A stretch of DNA of 64,000 nucleotides from DAOTTX01 sp034437515 (lineage in GTDB: Bacteria; Chloroflexota; Anaerolineae; Aggregatilineales; Phototrophicaceae), in the NCBI GenBank assembly GCA_034437515.1, contig DAOTTX010000174.1, positions 10,192-74,191 on the forward strand, read 5' to 3'. A program made the translations under genes and the position numbers. Below are positions 8,915 through 18,618 of the stretch, one piece after another (the first letter of the stretch is position 1; every line of letters begins with the position of its first letter). The notes beneath the pieces were generated by a model. The model searched no databases. It worked only from the letters and a program-made list of their open reading frames with translations, and was not told where the DNA came from.

Positions 8915-9880
8915 ATGCAGCACACAACATTAGGCAATACCGGGTTAAAAGTCAGCCGTTTATGTTTGGGGACGATGACGTTTGGCTGGTCAGCGGATGA
9001 GGCCACCTCACATGCCATCATGGATGCCGCGTTCGATGCCGGTCTCAACTTCCTCGATACGGCGGATATGTACTCGCGCTGGATAGAAGGCAACCCCGGT
9101 GGCGTCTCCGAGCAGATCATCGGGCGTTGGCTGGCGGGCAAAGAGCGGCGGCAGGTGATCGTCGCCACTAAAGCCCGCGCACGCATGTGGGACGGTGCCA
9201 ACGGCGAAGGGTTGAGCCGTCATCACATCATCCACGCCGTTGAGGACAGCCTGCGCCGCCTCGGTACGGATTACATCGACCTGTACCAGACCCACTGGCC
9301 TGACGAGGAAACTCCGCTGGAAGAAACCCTCTACGCGCTGGATGCGCTGGTGCAGGCCGGTAAGGTCCTTTATGTCGGTGCCAGCAATTACCCGGCCTGG
9401 CTGCTGATGAAAACCTACTGGGTCAGCGATGTCCATAAAATCAGCCGCTATGACACCCTCCAACCGCACTACAGCTTACTCCACCGTAACGAATACGAGC
9501 GCGAACTCGCCGCCGTCTGTGCGGATCAAAACATCGGTGTCATTCCATACAGTCCGCTGGCGGGTGGCTTTTTGACCGGCAAATACGCACGCGAAAGCCG
9601 CGATGTCGATACCACACGGGCCGAAAGCGGCACGATCTGTCGTCTGGTCGAAGACGAACGTGCTTACAAGGCGATGGATGTCGTCAAAGCAATCGCCGTT
9701 GCACACGAAACATCCCCTGCACAAATCGCGCTGGCGTGGTTGCTGCACCAGCCGACCATCACCGCACCGATCATCGGTGCGCGGCGGGTAGATCAGCTTG
9801 AGCAGGTGATCGGTGCGACTGAGATCGAACTCAGCGAAGATCAAATCGAACGGCTAAACGTGGCGACAGACGGCTTTTAG
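8915..9880 (+). CDS. Aldo/keto reductase
   Basis: A 321-aa NADPH-dependent oxidoreductase of the AKR superfamily with the (alpha/beta)8 fold. It begins MQHTTLGNTGLKVSRLCLG. The catalytic tetrad is visible as Asp and Tyr in FLDTADMYS, Lys in VIVATKAR and His in LYQTHWPD. The C-terminal cofactor-binding region includes PIIGARRVDQLE. The substrate cannot be told from sequence; the RXGXXG/YajO/YghZ-like group is the nearest by eye. ATG at 8915 with AAAGG just upstream is preferred over a longer frame beginning at 8879. Confidence 0.92.
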   Translation: MQHTTLGNTGLKVSRLCLGTMTFGWSADEATSHAIMDAAFDAGLNFLDTADMYSRWIEGNPGGVSEQIIGRWLAGKERRQVIVATKARARMWDGANGEGLSRHHIIHAVEDSLRRLGTDYIDLYQTHWPDEETPLEETLYALDALVQAGKVLYVGASNYPAWLLMKTYWVSDVHKISRYDTLQPHYSLLHRNEYERELAAVCADQNIGVIPYSPLAGGFLTGKYARESRDVDTTRAESGTICRLVEDERAYKAMDVVKAIAVAHETSPAQIALAWLLHQPTITAPIIGARRVDQLEQVIGATEIELSEDQIERLNVATDGF

Positions 9881-9898
9881 TGATGAATGTAAGCGTTT

Positions 9899-9927
9899 TT
9901 GACAAACGGTTAACACCCCCTTAAAAT
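9899..9927 (+). promoter_or_regulatory. Sigma-70-type promoter of the EF-G-like gene
   Basis: TTGACA (9899-9904) and TAAAAT (9922-9927) are separated by exactly 17 bases, a near-consensus housekeeping promoter. It lies 60 bases before the EF-G-like ATG and just after the aldo/keto reductase stop. Confidence 0.8.
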
Positions 9928-9987
9928 TCATAGTAAGGTTAAAATTAAACCACAAAATTTTTGAATACTTAACGGAGGTCTATTGCT

Positions 9988-12060
9988 ATGAAAGAGTATA
10001 CGACAGAGAAACTGCGGAACGTCGCTTTAGTGGGCCACCAGGGATCGGGCAAGACGTCCCTGGTGGAAGCTCTGTTGTACAATACCGGGGCCATCAATCG
10101 GATGGGCACGGTAGAAGATGGTACGACCGTTTCCGACTGGGAAGAAGACGAACACAAACGCGGCATTTCTGTTTCGACCTCACTCGTCGCTGTCGAATTT
10201 CAAAACTACAAAATTAATCTACTTGATGCCCCCGGCAATACCGACTTTCAAGGTGATGTCAAAAACGCGATCCGCGTTGCGGATGCCGTGATCGTCGTCG
10301 TGGATGCGGTCAGCGGTGTGGAGGTCGGTACTGAACTCGCATGGGAATATGCGAAGGTCTACCAGCAATCGATCATCGTCGTCATCAACAAGATGGATCG
10401 TGAAAACGCCGACTTCGACCGCACGTTAGAGCAGTTACGCATCTCTTTTGAAGATCACAAGTTCATCCCGGTGATGCTGCCCATTGGCAAAGAGGCTGAT
10501 TTTACGGGTGTGGTCAACGTGATGACGCAGAAGGCTTATTACGGTGCCGGTGAGGAGCGTTCCGATTTGCCGGATGCGCTGGTTGAGACGGCCGAGCAGG
10601 CCCATGTAGAACTGGTTGAGGCGGCGGCTGAGGCCGATAACGATCTGATGGAAAAATATTTTGAAACCGAAGACCTGACCCGTGACGAAATCCGTGACGG
10701 GATGCGTAAGGCCGCCCGTGACCACGACCTGAACACCGTGCCGGTCTTCGTAACCTCAGGCACGAGCAATGTCGGCATCGTGCCTCTACTAGAAGCGTTG
10801 ATCGTTTACACGTCATCACCGAAAGGTCGCCGTGTCGGGGTCATGCCGCATGGCAGTGAGGAGATGGAATATATCACCGCGCCACAGTCGGACGACGACC
10901 CGCTCGCCGCTTACGTGTTCCAGACTGTGAACGACCGATACGTCGGCACGCTCAACTACATGCGCGTATTTTCCGGCATGATCGAGAGCAACAACACCTA
11001 TTACAACGCCACGACGGAGACGGTCGAACGCTTCAACGCGCTGATGTTCTCGCACGGGAAAGAAACCGAACCCGCGAGCGTCGTCCATGCTGGGGATATT
11101 TGTGTGGTCGCCAAGCTCAGCAATACCAAGACCGGCGATACCTTCAGCCCCAAAGACAAGCCTTTCGAGATCCTCAAGCCTACGTTCCCCGAACCGCTGT
11201 ACATGGTTTCCCTTTCCCCACGCACGCAGGCCGATAGTGCCAAAGTGGGGACGATCTTAACCAGTCTATGCGACTCCGACCCCACACTGCGCTGGCGTCA
11301 GGATCCTGATACGAAAGAGATAGTGCTCGAAGGCATGGGCGACGCGCATGTTTCCGTCGCCATCAACCGGGCCGAGCAGCTCGGCGTCGGCATTGAGACG
11401 AACATGCCGAAAGTGCCTTATCGTGAGACGATCAGCACGGAAGCGGAAACAACATACCGCCACAAGAAGCAATCCGGCGGGGCGGGGCAGTTCGCGGAGA
11501 TCAGCTTGCGTCTGCTGCCCAACCCTGGCGAGGGCTTCGTCTACGAAACGAAGATCGTCGGCGGTGCCATCTCGAACAGCTTCTTGCCTTCCATTGAGAA
11601 GGGCATCAACCAGGTTTTGGACGACGGTGTGATCGCCGGTTATCCGGTTGTGGATGTCAAAGCGGTTGTGTTCGACGGTAAAGAGCATCCAGTGGACTCA
11701 AAAGACATCGCTTTCCAGATCGCCGGACGTGAGGGATTCAAAAATGCCTTCAGAGAAGCAAATCCGGCTTTGATGGAACCAATTATGGATGTTAAAATCA
11801 CTGTACCTGAAGCGATGATGGGTGACATCATGGGTGACCTGAACACACGTCGCGGTCGGGTGCAAGGTATGGATACCATCGGCATCAAGAGTGTGGTCAA
11901 CGCACAGGTGCCGCTCGCGGAGATGCTGCGCTATGGGAACGATTTGCGCTCAATGACCGGCGGGCGTGGTATCTACGAAATGACCTTTTCGCATTACGAT
12001 AAGGTGCCGAGCCACGTCATGGAAGACGTCATCAAGGCACATCAACAAGAGCCTGTATAA
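9988..12060 (+). CDS. EF-G-like translational GTPase (EF-G-2 type paralogue)
   Basis: A 690-aa protein with the five-domain layout of elongation factor G. G1 is GHQGSGKTS (residues 16-24), G3 is DAPGNTDF (80-87) and G4 is NKMD (134-137). Canonical EF-G has DTPGHVDF, so the histidine needed for GTP hydrolysis is Asn84 here and the Thr before Pro is Ala81. The P-loop also departs from GHIDAGKTT. These traits match the EF-G-2 paralogue group known from Thermus rather than the main translocase. A role in translation is inferred; its exact step is not known from sequence. GGAGG precedes the ATG and a strong promoter lies upstream. A standard fusA is expected elsewhere. Confidence 0.88.
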   Translation: MKEYTTEKLRNVALVGHQGSGKTSLVEALLYNTGAINRMGTVEDGTTVSDWEEDEHKRGISVSTSLVAVEFQNYKINLLDAPGNTDFQGDVKNAIRVADAVIVVVDAVSGVEVGTELAWEYAKVYQQSIIVVINKMDRENADFDRTLEQLRISFEDHKFIPVMLPIGKEADFTGVVNVMTQKAYYGAGEERSDLPDALVETAEQAHVELVEAAAEADNDLMEKYFETEDLTRDEIRDGMRKAARDHDLNTVPVFVTSGTSNVGIVPLLEALIVYTSSPKGRRVGVMPHGSEEMEYITAPQSDDDPLAAYVFQTVNDRYVGTLNYMRVFSGMIESNNTYYNATTETVERFNALMFSHGKETEPASVVHAGDICVVAKLSNTKTGDTFSPKDKPFEILKPTFPEPLYMVSLSPRTQADSAKVGTILTSLCDSDPTLRWRQDPDTKEIVLEGMGDAHVSVAINRAEQLGVGIETNMPKVPYRETISTEAETTYRHKKQSGGAGQFAEISLRLLPNPGEGFVYETKIVGGAISNSFLPSIEKGINQVLDDGVIAGYPVVDVKAVVFDGKEHPVDSKDIAFQIAGREGFKNAFREANPALMEPIMDVKITVPEAMMGDIMGDLNTRRGRVQGMDTIGIKSVVNAQVPLAEMLRYGNDLRSMTGGRGIYEMTFSHYDKVPSHVMEDVIKAHQQEPV

Positions 12061-12130
12061 GGCATAAAAACGATGGTCGATTTTTGAACGGGTGAGCCTC
12101 ACCAGACTCACCCAACTATAGCGTGAATCA

Positions 12131-12163
12131 AAACGCGGAGAAGCGCATTGCCTCTCCGCGTTT
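12131..12163. terminator. Bidirectional intrinsic terminator between convergent genes
   Basis: An 11-bp perfect stem (AAACGCGGAGA with TCTCCGCGTTT) separated by an 11-base loop, lying between the stop codons of the convergent EF-G-like and acyl-CoA dehydrogenase genes. The flanking T tracts are short on both strands. Confidence 0.75.
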
Positions 12164-12181
12164 GTCGTCTAGACGGTTGAA

Positions 12182-13378
12182 CTAGATAATAGCGTTGATA
12201 CCGGTCAGTTCACGTCCGGCGATCAACATATTGACCTCGTTGGTGCCCTCATAGGTGTAGATGATTTCGGCGTCGTTGAGCCAGCGGGCGATGTGGTTCT
12301 CGATCAAAATACCGTTACCGCCCAGGGTCTCACGAGCCAGCAGCGCCACCTGACGCGCTTTACGAGCGTTGTTGTATTTCGCCATCGACGCGATGCCTTC
12401 GGTCAGTTCGTCGCGCTCATAGAGTTCTGCCATACGGTAGCACAGCAACTGCATCTGCGTGACCTCGGTCGCCATTTCGACCAGCTTCTGCTGGATAAGC
12501 TGGAAGCTAGCAATCGGCTTGCCGAACTGCTCACGCTCCATGGCGTATTTTAGCGCGGCCTCGAAGCACGCCGCCGCGACCCCCGCCGCTTCCCAGGCGA
12601 CGCCGTAGCGCCCGCCGGAGAGCACACGGGTTGCATCACGGAAAGATTCGCCTTTCGCCAGCCGGTTTTCCGCCGGGACGCGCACATCGGTCAGTGTGAT
12701 GTTGGCGTTCAAGACCGTGCGCTTGCCGATTTTACCCTGGATGTCCTCGATCAACATTCCCTCGGTTTCGTTAGGGTTCTCGACGACGAAGCCGCCGAAT
12801 TTGCCGTCTTCGTCACGCGCCCAGACCACGATCAGGTCAGCGATGGAGGCGTTGCCGATCCAGCGTTTCGCGCCGTTGAGGATGTAGTGATCGCCGTCCC
12901 GCTTGGCGACCGTGCGTACACCACCGGCATTAGAGCCGACGCGCGGTTCCGTCAGGCCGAACGCCCCGATCTTATCCAGCGTGACCATTTCCGGCAGCCA
13001 GCGTTGCTTTTGCTCTTCGGAGCCGAGGCCGTCGATAGAGGTCATCGCCAAACCGGACTGCACACCGTAGAATGTGCAGATGCCGCCGTCACCGCGTGCC
13101 ATCTCGTAGCTGACGATGCCGATCGAAAGCGGATCAAGCCCCGGTGCGCCGTAGCCCTTAATCGCACCGCCGACGATACCCAGGTCTTTGGCTTTCATGG
13201 CGATTTTCCAGGGGAACTCGGCTTTATCCCAATATTCGTTGATGTTAGGCAGCACGACCTCTTCGTTGTACTGGCGAAGGCGGTCTTTGAGCGCACGCTG
13301 CTCTGCGTTCAGTTTTTCCTCGTGGAGCTTCAAAAGATCAAAATTACCTAGAATCGCTTCTTTTTGTCCGTTTAACAT
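12182..13378 (-). CDS. Acyl-CoA dehydrogenase, glutaryl-CoA dehydrogenase-like
   Basis: A 398-aa FAD-dependent dehydrogenase. FAD and substrate motifs include GAFGLTEPRVGSNAGG and KRWIGNAS. The catalytic base is Glu377 in IYTYEGTNEV. The C-terminal LIAGRELTGINAI and the mid-protein FYGVQSGLAM resemble glutaryl-CoA dehydrogenases and plant ACX4 more than straight-chain enzymes. If the call holds, it would oxidise glutaryl-CoA and possibly decarboxylate it to crotonyl-CoA in lysine or tryptophan breakdown. Without neighbours of that pathway, the substrate is tentative. An AGGG-type site precedes the ATG. Confidence 0.88.
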   Translation of the reverse strand: MLNGQKEAILGNFDLLKLHEEKLNAEQRALKDRLRQYNEEVVLPNINEYWDKAEFPWKIAMKAKDLGIVGGAIKGYGAPGLDPLSIGIVSYEMARGDGGICTFYGVQSGLAMTSIDGLGSEEQKQRWLPEMVTLDKIGAFGLTEPRVGSNAGGVRTVAKRDGDHYILNGAKRWIGNASIADLIVVWARDEDGKFGGFVVENPNETEGMLIEDIQGKIGKRTVLNANITLTDVRVPAENRLAKGESFRDATRVLSGGRYGVAWEAAGVAAACFEAALKYAMEREQFGKPIASFQLIQQKLVEMATEVTQMQLLCYRMAELYERDELTEGIASMAKYNNARKARQVALLARETLGGNGILIENHIARWLNDAEIIYTYEGTNEVNMLIAGRELTGINAII

Positions 13379-13469
13379 CTCTACTCTACCCTGATTTATT
13401 GAATCTTCATTAGATTAATTTTATCATAAACTTATGACGAAAAAGCATGTGTTCAGCAAGCTATAATTT

Positions 13470-13505
13470 AAAACAAAACCGCCCTCATCGTGTGATGAGA
13501 GCGGC
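13470..13505 (-). terminator. Intrinsic terminator of ftsH
   Basis: On the minus strand CCGCTCTCATC pairs with GATGAGGGCGG (one mismatch) and is followed by TTTTGTTTT. It lies 27 bases beyond the ftsH stop codon. Confidence 0.85.
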
Positions 13506-13531
13506 GTAATGACTTGTGATTTGTCGGCAGA

Positions 13532-15631
13532 CTAGGTAAGCGGCGGCGGTTCTGAACCACCGCTGCTATCACGGTGTTCGCTGGAGGCTTCTTCGTCCTC
13601 AGCATCGTGCTTGCCGTTGTTGGAAGGCGGCGTGCGCTTGTCTTCCTCTTGCTCGATGATTTCTTCATCGGTCGGCGGTTGCTCTAACGCGAAGTGACTG
13701 TTGTTGCTGGTGTCGTCTTCCAGCTTGCTGCGGCTGGGGATGGCATCATCTTTAGAGATACCGATGATGCGCAGCATTTCGCCCTGTTCGATGACCTCGC
13801 TGGTCAGCAGGGCATCGGCGAGGGCTTTTAGCTTGTCCTTGTTATTCCCCAGTAGTTCGACCGTCTCATGGTAGGCCCCTTCCACGATGCGATGGACTTC
13901 TTCGTCAATCTTCGCGGCGGTTTCCTCACTATAGCTACGGTTCTGTGAGATCGAATAACCCAGGAACGGCTGGCTCTCGTTGTCGCCGAAGTTCAACTGA
14001 CCGATGCGTTCACTCATCCCGAACTGGGCCACCATACGGCGTGCCATATCGGTGACGCGGCGCAGGTCGTCGCTGGCCCCGGTTGTGATCTCGTCGAAGA
14101 TGATTTCTTCGGCGGCACGTCCACCCAGGCTGACCAGCATCCGTGCATGTAGATAACTACGCGGATAGTTGCGAATCTCGTCCTTCGGTGCGAACGCGGT
14201 CACGCCGAGCGCCTGCCCACGCGGGACGATGGTCAGTTTGAGCACCGGGTCGGCCTGCGGTGTGAGCGCGGCGACCAGCGCATGACCGGCCTCGTGATAG
14301 GCGACCACGCGGCGTTCATTCTCGTTGGTCAGCGGCGGGCTTTCCGTACCCAGCACGATGCGGTCGAAGGCGTCGGAGAAGTCACGCATGCTGATCTTCT
14401 TAGCGTTGCGACGGGCGGCGTTCAGCGCGGCCTCGTTCGCCAAGTTCGCCAGGTCTGCGCCGGAGAAGCCAATCGTACCGGCGGCGATTTGCTGAAGTTC
14501 CACGTTGGAAGCCAGCGGTTTACCACGTGTATGGATCTTGAGGATCGCCAGACGACCGGTTTTGTCCGGTAGGCCGACGGTCACACGCCGGTCAAAACGA
14601 CCAGGACGCAGCAACGCCGGGTCAAGCACGTCGGGGCGGTTGGTCGCTGCCATTACGATCACGCTCTCGGTCTGGTCGAAGCCGTCCATCTCGGCGAGCA
14701 TCTGGTTGAGCGTCTGTTCACGCTCGTCATGCCCACCACCCAGGCCAGCACCACGCTGACGACCGACCGCGTCGATTTCGTCGATAAAGACGATGCTCGG
14801 CGCGTTGTCCTTCGCCCGCTTGAACAGATCACGCACACGCGAGGCACCCACACCGACGAACATCTCCACAAACTCAGAAGCGGCGATGCTAAAGAAGGAT
14901 ACGCTCGCTTCACCGGCGACCGCACGCGCTAACAGCGTCTTACCCGTTCCAGGTGGGCCGACCAGCAGCACACCACGCGGGATGCGTGCGCCCAGCGCAA
15001 TGTACTTATCCGGCTCACGCAGGAAGTCTACCACCTCGACGAGTTCTTGCTTGGCGGAGTTTTGCCCGGCGACATCATCGAAGGTGACCTGCGGACGTTC
15101 GACGGTGTATTCACGCGCCTGTGTACGTCCAAAGCCCATCGCGCCACCCATCTGACGCTGTGCCCGGCGCGAAATCCAGATGAAAAAGCCGATAATTAGC
15201 AGCAGCGGTGCCCACTGGATCAAAATCAGCAGAAATGTCGAGGTTTCTGGATTTTCAATGATGACACCCGTCGCGCCGTTTTCGATGAGGATGTCGGAGA
15301 CAGCGGCGGAATCCTCAGGAATGCTCAGGGCAAATTCGGTCACGCCACTGACGGGTGAGGAAAAGCGCCCGCTTGCGTCGCCATCACTAATCGTAATCTG
15401 TGTGATGTCGCCCGCGTTGCGTAACAGGGCGTCATAAGTCACCTCAGAACCGCTCGGTGCCCCGCCGAAGCCACTAAAGTTAATAAACAACCAGAGCAGG
15501 ATAACGAATGCTGCTGCGGGCCAAATCCACTTACGCCAATCTGGCTGTGGTGGTGGCCCCTCGTTGGGATCCTGCTGGTTGCCCGAATTCTTTCGGTTCG
15601 GATCCTTGTTGTTATTGTTTGGAAATTGCAT
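13532..15631 (-). CDS. ftsH: ATP-dependent zinc metalloprotease FtsH
   Basis: A 699-aa membrane-bound AAA+ protease that degrades misfolded membrane proteins and regulatory proteins. Two N-terminal membrane helices are at residues 36-53 and 132-153, flanking a small extracytoplasmic domain. The AAA domain has Walker A GPPGTGKT (225-232), Walker B VFIDE (281-285) and a second region of homology around ATNRPDVLDPALLRPGRFD. The zinc site HEAGH is at 446-450. The tail is acidic and low in complexity (EEEIIEQEEDKRT-like). Length and domain order are normal. Confidence 0.97.
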   Translation of the reverse strand: MQFPNNNNKDPNRKNSGNQQDPNEGPPPQPDWRKWIWPAAAFVILLWLFINFSGFGGAPSGSEVTYDALLRNAGDITQITISDGDASGRFSSPVSGVTEFALSIPEDSAAVSDILIENGATGVIIENPETSTFLLILIQWAPLLLIIGFFIWISRRAQRQMGGAMGFGRTQAREYTVERPQVTFDDVAGQNSAKQELVEVVDFLREPDKYIALGARIPRGVLLVGPPGTGKTLLARAVAGEASVSFFSIAASEFVEMFVGVGASRVRDLFKRAKDNAPSIVFIDEIDAVGRQRGAGLGGGHDEREQTLNQMLAEMDGFDQTESVIVMAATNRPDVLDPALLRPGRFDRRVTVGLPDKTGRLAILKIHTRGKPLASNVELQQIAAGTIGFSGADLANLANEAALNAARRNAKKISMRDFSDAFDRIVLGTESPPLTNENERRVVAYHEAGHALVAALTPQADPVLKLTIVPRGQALGVTAFAPKDEIRNYPRSYLHARMLVSLGGRAAEEIIFDEITTGASDDLRRVTDMARRMVAQFGMSERIGQLNFGDNESQPFLGYSISQNRSYSEETAAKIDEEVHRIVEGAYHETVELLGNNKDKLKALADALLTSEVIEQGEMLRIIGISKDDAIPSRSKLEDDTSNNSHFALEQPPTDEEIIEQEEDKRTPPSNNGKHDAEDEEASSEHRDSSGGSEPPPLT

Positions 15632-15741
15632 ATAGGTAGTGTACCTTACATCACAATTGTAAATTATAGAGAGTGTACGAGAACAACGTTAGAACCGTAC
15701 AAGAACGATTTCAGCAAGCGATGAACGAAGGTTCCAAAAGA

Positions 15742-15770
15742 TTGTTTGTCGTGTCACTATAGCCTATAAT
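15742..15770 (+). promoter_or_regulatory. Sigma-70-type promoter upstream of the 245-aa protein
   Basis: TTGTTT (15742-15747) and a perfect TATAAT (15765-15770) are spaced by 17 bases, with the ATG 31 bases further on. It lies in the divergent intergenic region with ftsH. Confidence 0.7.
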
Positions 15771-15801
15771 CATAGTGTAGACACGTTAGGGAACAATTAA
15801 A

Positions 15802-16539
15802 ATGCCGGAAGATGAACAAAGCACTCCCGTAGACGACGAGATCGCATCACTGAAAAGACTTGTCAGCGGTGGTGAGGAAATTTCCGCCTCAGAAAAACGT
15901 GAGATCATTGAAAAGGTTGTAAAGGTATTACAACCACCGCCAGAAGCGGATAGCCTTGCTATCACTGAGACTACATCAGACCTGCGTCCGGCGCAAGTGG
16001 AACCGCCCTGGACGCTTCAGCAGTTCTTTGATGGTGAGATTGATCTGGATGCTGAACTGTCCACCCGTTTCCAGAATATGCCGATGATGACCAACATCAA
16101 ATTTCGTGATCTCGGCACACACACCAATCGAGGTGTGGCGACTGTCGCCACGTCGGATGGCTCCGCACAGGTGGTGTTCGATGCGGATAAGACCACCAAG
16201 GTCGTTCAGCTTTCGTTCACCTTCGGCTCCATGCTGACCCTGCGCTTCACCATGCGTGAACTCAGTGATATGGATCGTAACCGCTGGTTGGAGTTAATGC
16301 GGCGTCAAGAGGGTGGGCTGGCGTTCTTGTGGGGGCCTTCTCGCTGGGAAGAGGACTACTTAATCTGTATTTCGCGGCGCTACTTCACGAATCTATACGC
16401 TTTTTCCCCTAACGGCTTTGAGGCCGCGCTGCGTATGACGCCGGACGTGATCGACAAGTTGCTCGGCTGGCTGGAAGGCTACTGGCACACCGACGACGAC
16501 GACAAAGACGATGATGAGCCGCAAATGCTCACATGGTAA
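15802..16539 (+). CDS. Hypothetical soluble protein, 245 aa
   Basis: No family recognised. The N-terminal 60 residues are acidic and helical, with a short helical pair (EIASLKRLVSGGEEISASEKR). A folded domain of about 150 residues follows from PPWTLQQFFDGEIDLD. The C-terminus is a DDDDKDDDE acidic tail. No membrane segment or signal peptide is present. The YLICISRRYFTNLYAF segment looks like paired beta strands, and the end (TPDVIDKLLGWLEGYW) is a helix. The composition suggests a cytoplasmic binding or regulatory protein, but nothing more can be said. Confidence 0.68.
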   Translation: MPEDEQSTPVDDEIASLKRLVSGGEEISASEKREIIEKVVKVLQPPPEADSLAITETTSDLRPAQVEPPWTLQQFFDGEIDLDAELSTRFQNMPMMTNIKFRDLGTHTNRGVATVATSDGSAQVVFDADKTTKVVQLSFTFGSMLTLRFTMRELSDMDRNRWLELMRRQEGGLAFLWGPSRWEEDYLICISRRYFTNLYAFSPNGFEAALRMTPDVIDKLLGWLEGYWHTDDDDKDDDEPQMLTW

Positions 16540-16575
16540 AATTACTATCCAGAACGCAACATCGAAAGTGAAAAT

Positions 16576-18615
16576 ATGAATCGCCTTCAACACGAGACGA
16601 GTCCTTACCTGCTACAACATAAAGACAACCCCGTTGATTGGTTCCCCTGGGGAAAAGAAGCCTTCGAGAAAGCTCAGGCGGAAAACAAGTCCATCTTATT
16701 GAGTGTCGGTTATAGTGCCTGCCATTGGTGTCATGTGATGGCGCACGAGAGCTTTGAAGATGACGACATCGCCGCGATGATGAACAAGTGGTTCGTCAAC
16801 GTCAAGGTGGATCGTGAAGAACGCCCCGACGTTGACTCAATCTATATGGAAGCGGTGCAGGCCATGACCCGGCAGGGTGGCTGGCCTATGACCGTGTTTC
16901 TCACATCCGATGGACGCCCCTTCGCCGGCGGGACGTATTTCCCCAAGACGCCGCGCATGGGTATGGTGTCGTTCCCGCAGTTGTTAGAGCGCATCCACCA
17001 GGTATACACCACCGACCCCGACGAGATCGAACGAGTTGCGGATAACCTGAAGACGGCACTCAACCGGGATGTTATGGGCATCAGCGGTGATGAAAGCAGC
17101 CTGAATGTTGACTTGCTCGACACCGCGACACAGAAGTTTATGCAACGGTTCGATAAAAACTACGGCGGGTTCAGTGGTGCGCCCAAGTTCCCGCAACCGA
17201 TGAACTTAGAATTTCTGCTGCGCAGCTATACCCGCACCGAAGACCGTGAGGTGCTGCAAGCCGTGACCTTCACCCTCAAACAGATGGCACGCGGCGGTAT
17301 TTACGATCAGATCGGCGGTGGCTTCGCCCGCTACAGCGTAGATGCTTACTGGTTGGTGCCGCACTTCGAGAAGATGCTCTATGATAACGCGCAACTCAGC
17401 CGGGTGTATCTGCACGCCTGGCAGATGACCCGTGATGACTTCTTCAAGACGATTGCTGAGGACATCTACGATTATGTGCTGCGGGAGATGACCGCGCCGG
17501 AAGGCGGCTTTTACAGCGCGACCGACGCTGACAGCGAAGGCGAAGAGGGTAAGTTCTTCGTGTGGAGCTATAACGAATTACAAGACCTGCTCGTCGAGGA
17601 CGAGTTTAACGTCGCCGTCGAATATTGGGGGGTGACCAAAAGCGGCAACTTCGAGGGCAAGAACATTCTCTACGTCCCCAACGAAGATGACGTCGTCGCT
17701 GAACGCCTTGACTTGACGGTTGAGCAACTGCACGAGCGACTAACCGCGATTAAAGACAAGCTCTACGCCGCCCGGTCGCATCGGGTGCATCCGGGGCTGG
17801 ATGACAAGATTTTAACCGCGTGGAACGGCATGATGCTGGCGAGCCTCGCGGAAGCGGCCCGCATCCTCCAACGCGAAGACTACTATCATGCGGCGGTGCG
17901 TGCCGGGGAATTTCTCATCGACAATATGGTGACGGACGGTGACCGTCTGCTGCGCACCCACAAAGAAGGGCAGAGCAAGCTCAACGGCTATCTGGAAGAC
18001 TACGCCAATATGATCGACGCGCTGCTGGAACTCTATCAGACCACGTTTGATGAGCGTTGGTTCGTGCAGGCGCGGCGGCTCGCCGATGCGGTGTTGCAAC
18101 ACTTCACCGCCGAGGATGGTGGCTTCTTCGATACCAGCGACGACCACGAAGCCCTCATCGTGCGTCCACGTAACATGCAAGATAACGCGGTGCCTTCCGG
18201 TAATAGCATGATCGTCAAGCAGTTGTTATTGCTGGCGGCTTACACCGGTGATGATCGCTACGATGCCGCCGCCCGCCAAACCCTGACCATGCTGGCAAAC
18301 GTGCTGCGTGAGTATCCGTCCGCGTTCGGTGAGGCGCTCAACGCCGCCGATGCGTTGATCCGTCACATTGCCGAGGTCGCCATCGTCGGTGAACCCACCG
18401 CAGAGGTCACACAGCATCTCATCCGCGTGTTGTACGAGGTCTACCGCCCCAACGTGGTGCTGGCGGTCGCAGCCGATGACATGGGCGAAGACGTGACCGT
18501 TCCGTTGTTGGCGTACCGGTCACAGCGGGGCGGAGAGCCGACCGCTTACGTCTGCCAGAACTTCGCCTGTAAGATGCCCGTCGTCAAGCCGGATGCCCTG
18601 CGCGGTCTGCTGTAA
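16576..18615 (+). CDS. Thioredoxin-fold/six-hairpin glycosidase-like protein (YyaL/DUF255 family)
   Basis: A 679-aa protein beginning MNRLQHETSPYLLQHKDNPVD, the hallmark of the SSP411/YyaL family. The N-terminal domain is thioredoxin-like with a CHWC redox motif (Cys49, Cys52). The remainder is an alpha/alpha-toroid domain resembling six-hairpin glycosidases (GGIYDQIGGGFARYSVD, LDDKILTAWNGMMLASLAEA). The biochemical role of the family is not firmly established. The downstream exonuclease gene follows with almost no gap. The start is fixed by the conserved N-terminus, although the ribosome binding site is weak. Confidence 0.93.
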   Translation: MNRLQHETSPYLLQHKDNPVDWFPWGKEAFEKAQAENKSILLSVGYSACHWCHVMAHESFEDDDIAAMMNKWFVNVKVDREERPDVDSIYMEAVQAMTRQGGWPMTVFLTSDGRPFAGGTYFPKTPRMGMVSFPQLLERIHQVYTTDPDEIERVADNLKTALNRDVMGISGDESSLNVDLLDTATQKFMQRFDKNYGGFSGAPKFPQPMNLEFLLRSYTRTEDREVLQAVTFTLKQMARGGIYDQIGGGFARYSVDAYWLVPHFEKMLYDNAQLSRVYLHAWQMTRDDFFKTIAEDIYDYVLREMTAPEGGFYSATDADSEGEEGKFFVWSYNELQDLLVEDEFNVAVEYWGVTKSGNFEGKNILYVPNEDDVVAERLDLTVEQLHERLTAIKDKLYAARSHRVHPGLDDKILTAWNGMMLASLAEAARILQREDYYHAAVRAGEFLIDNMVTDGDRLLRTHKEGQSKLNGYLEDYANMIDALLELYQTTFDERWFVQARRLADAVLQHFTAEDGGFFDTSDDHEALIVRPRNMQDNAVPSGNSMIVKQLLLLAAYTGDDRYDAAARQTLTMLANVLREYPSAFGEALNAADALIRHIAEVAIVGEPTAEVTQHLIRVLYEVYRPNVVLAVAADDMGEDVTVPLLAYRSQRGGEPTAYVCQNFACKMPVVKPDALRGLL

Positions 18616-18618
18616 GTG

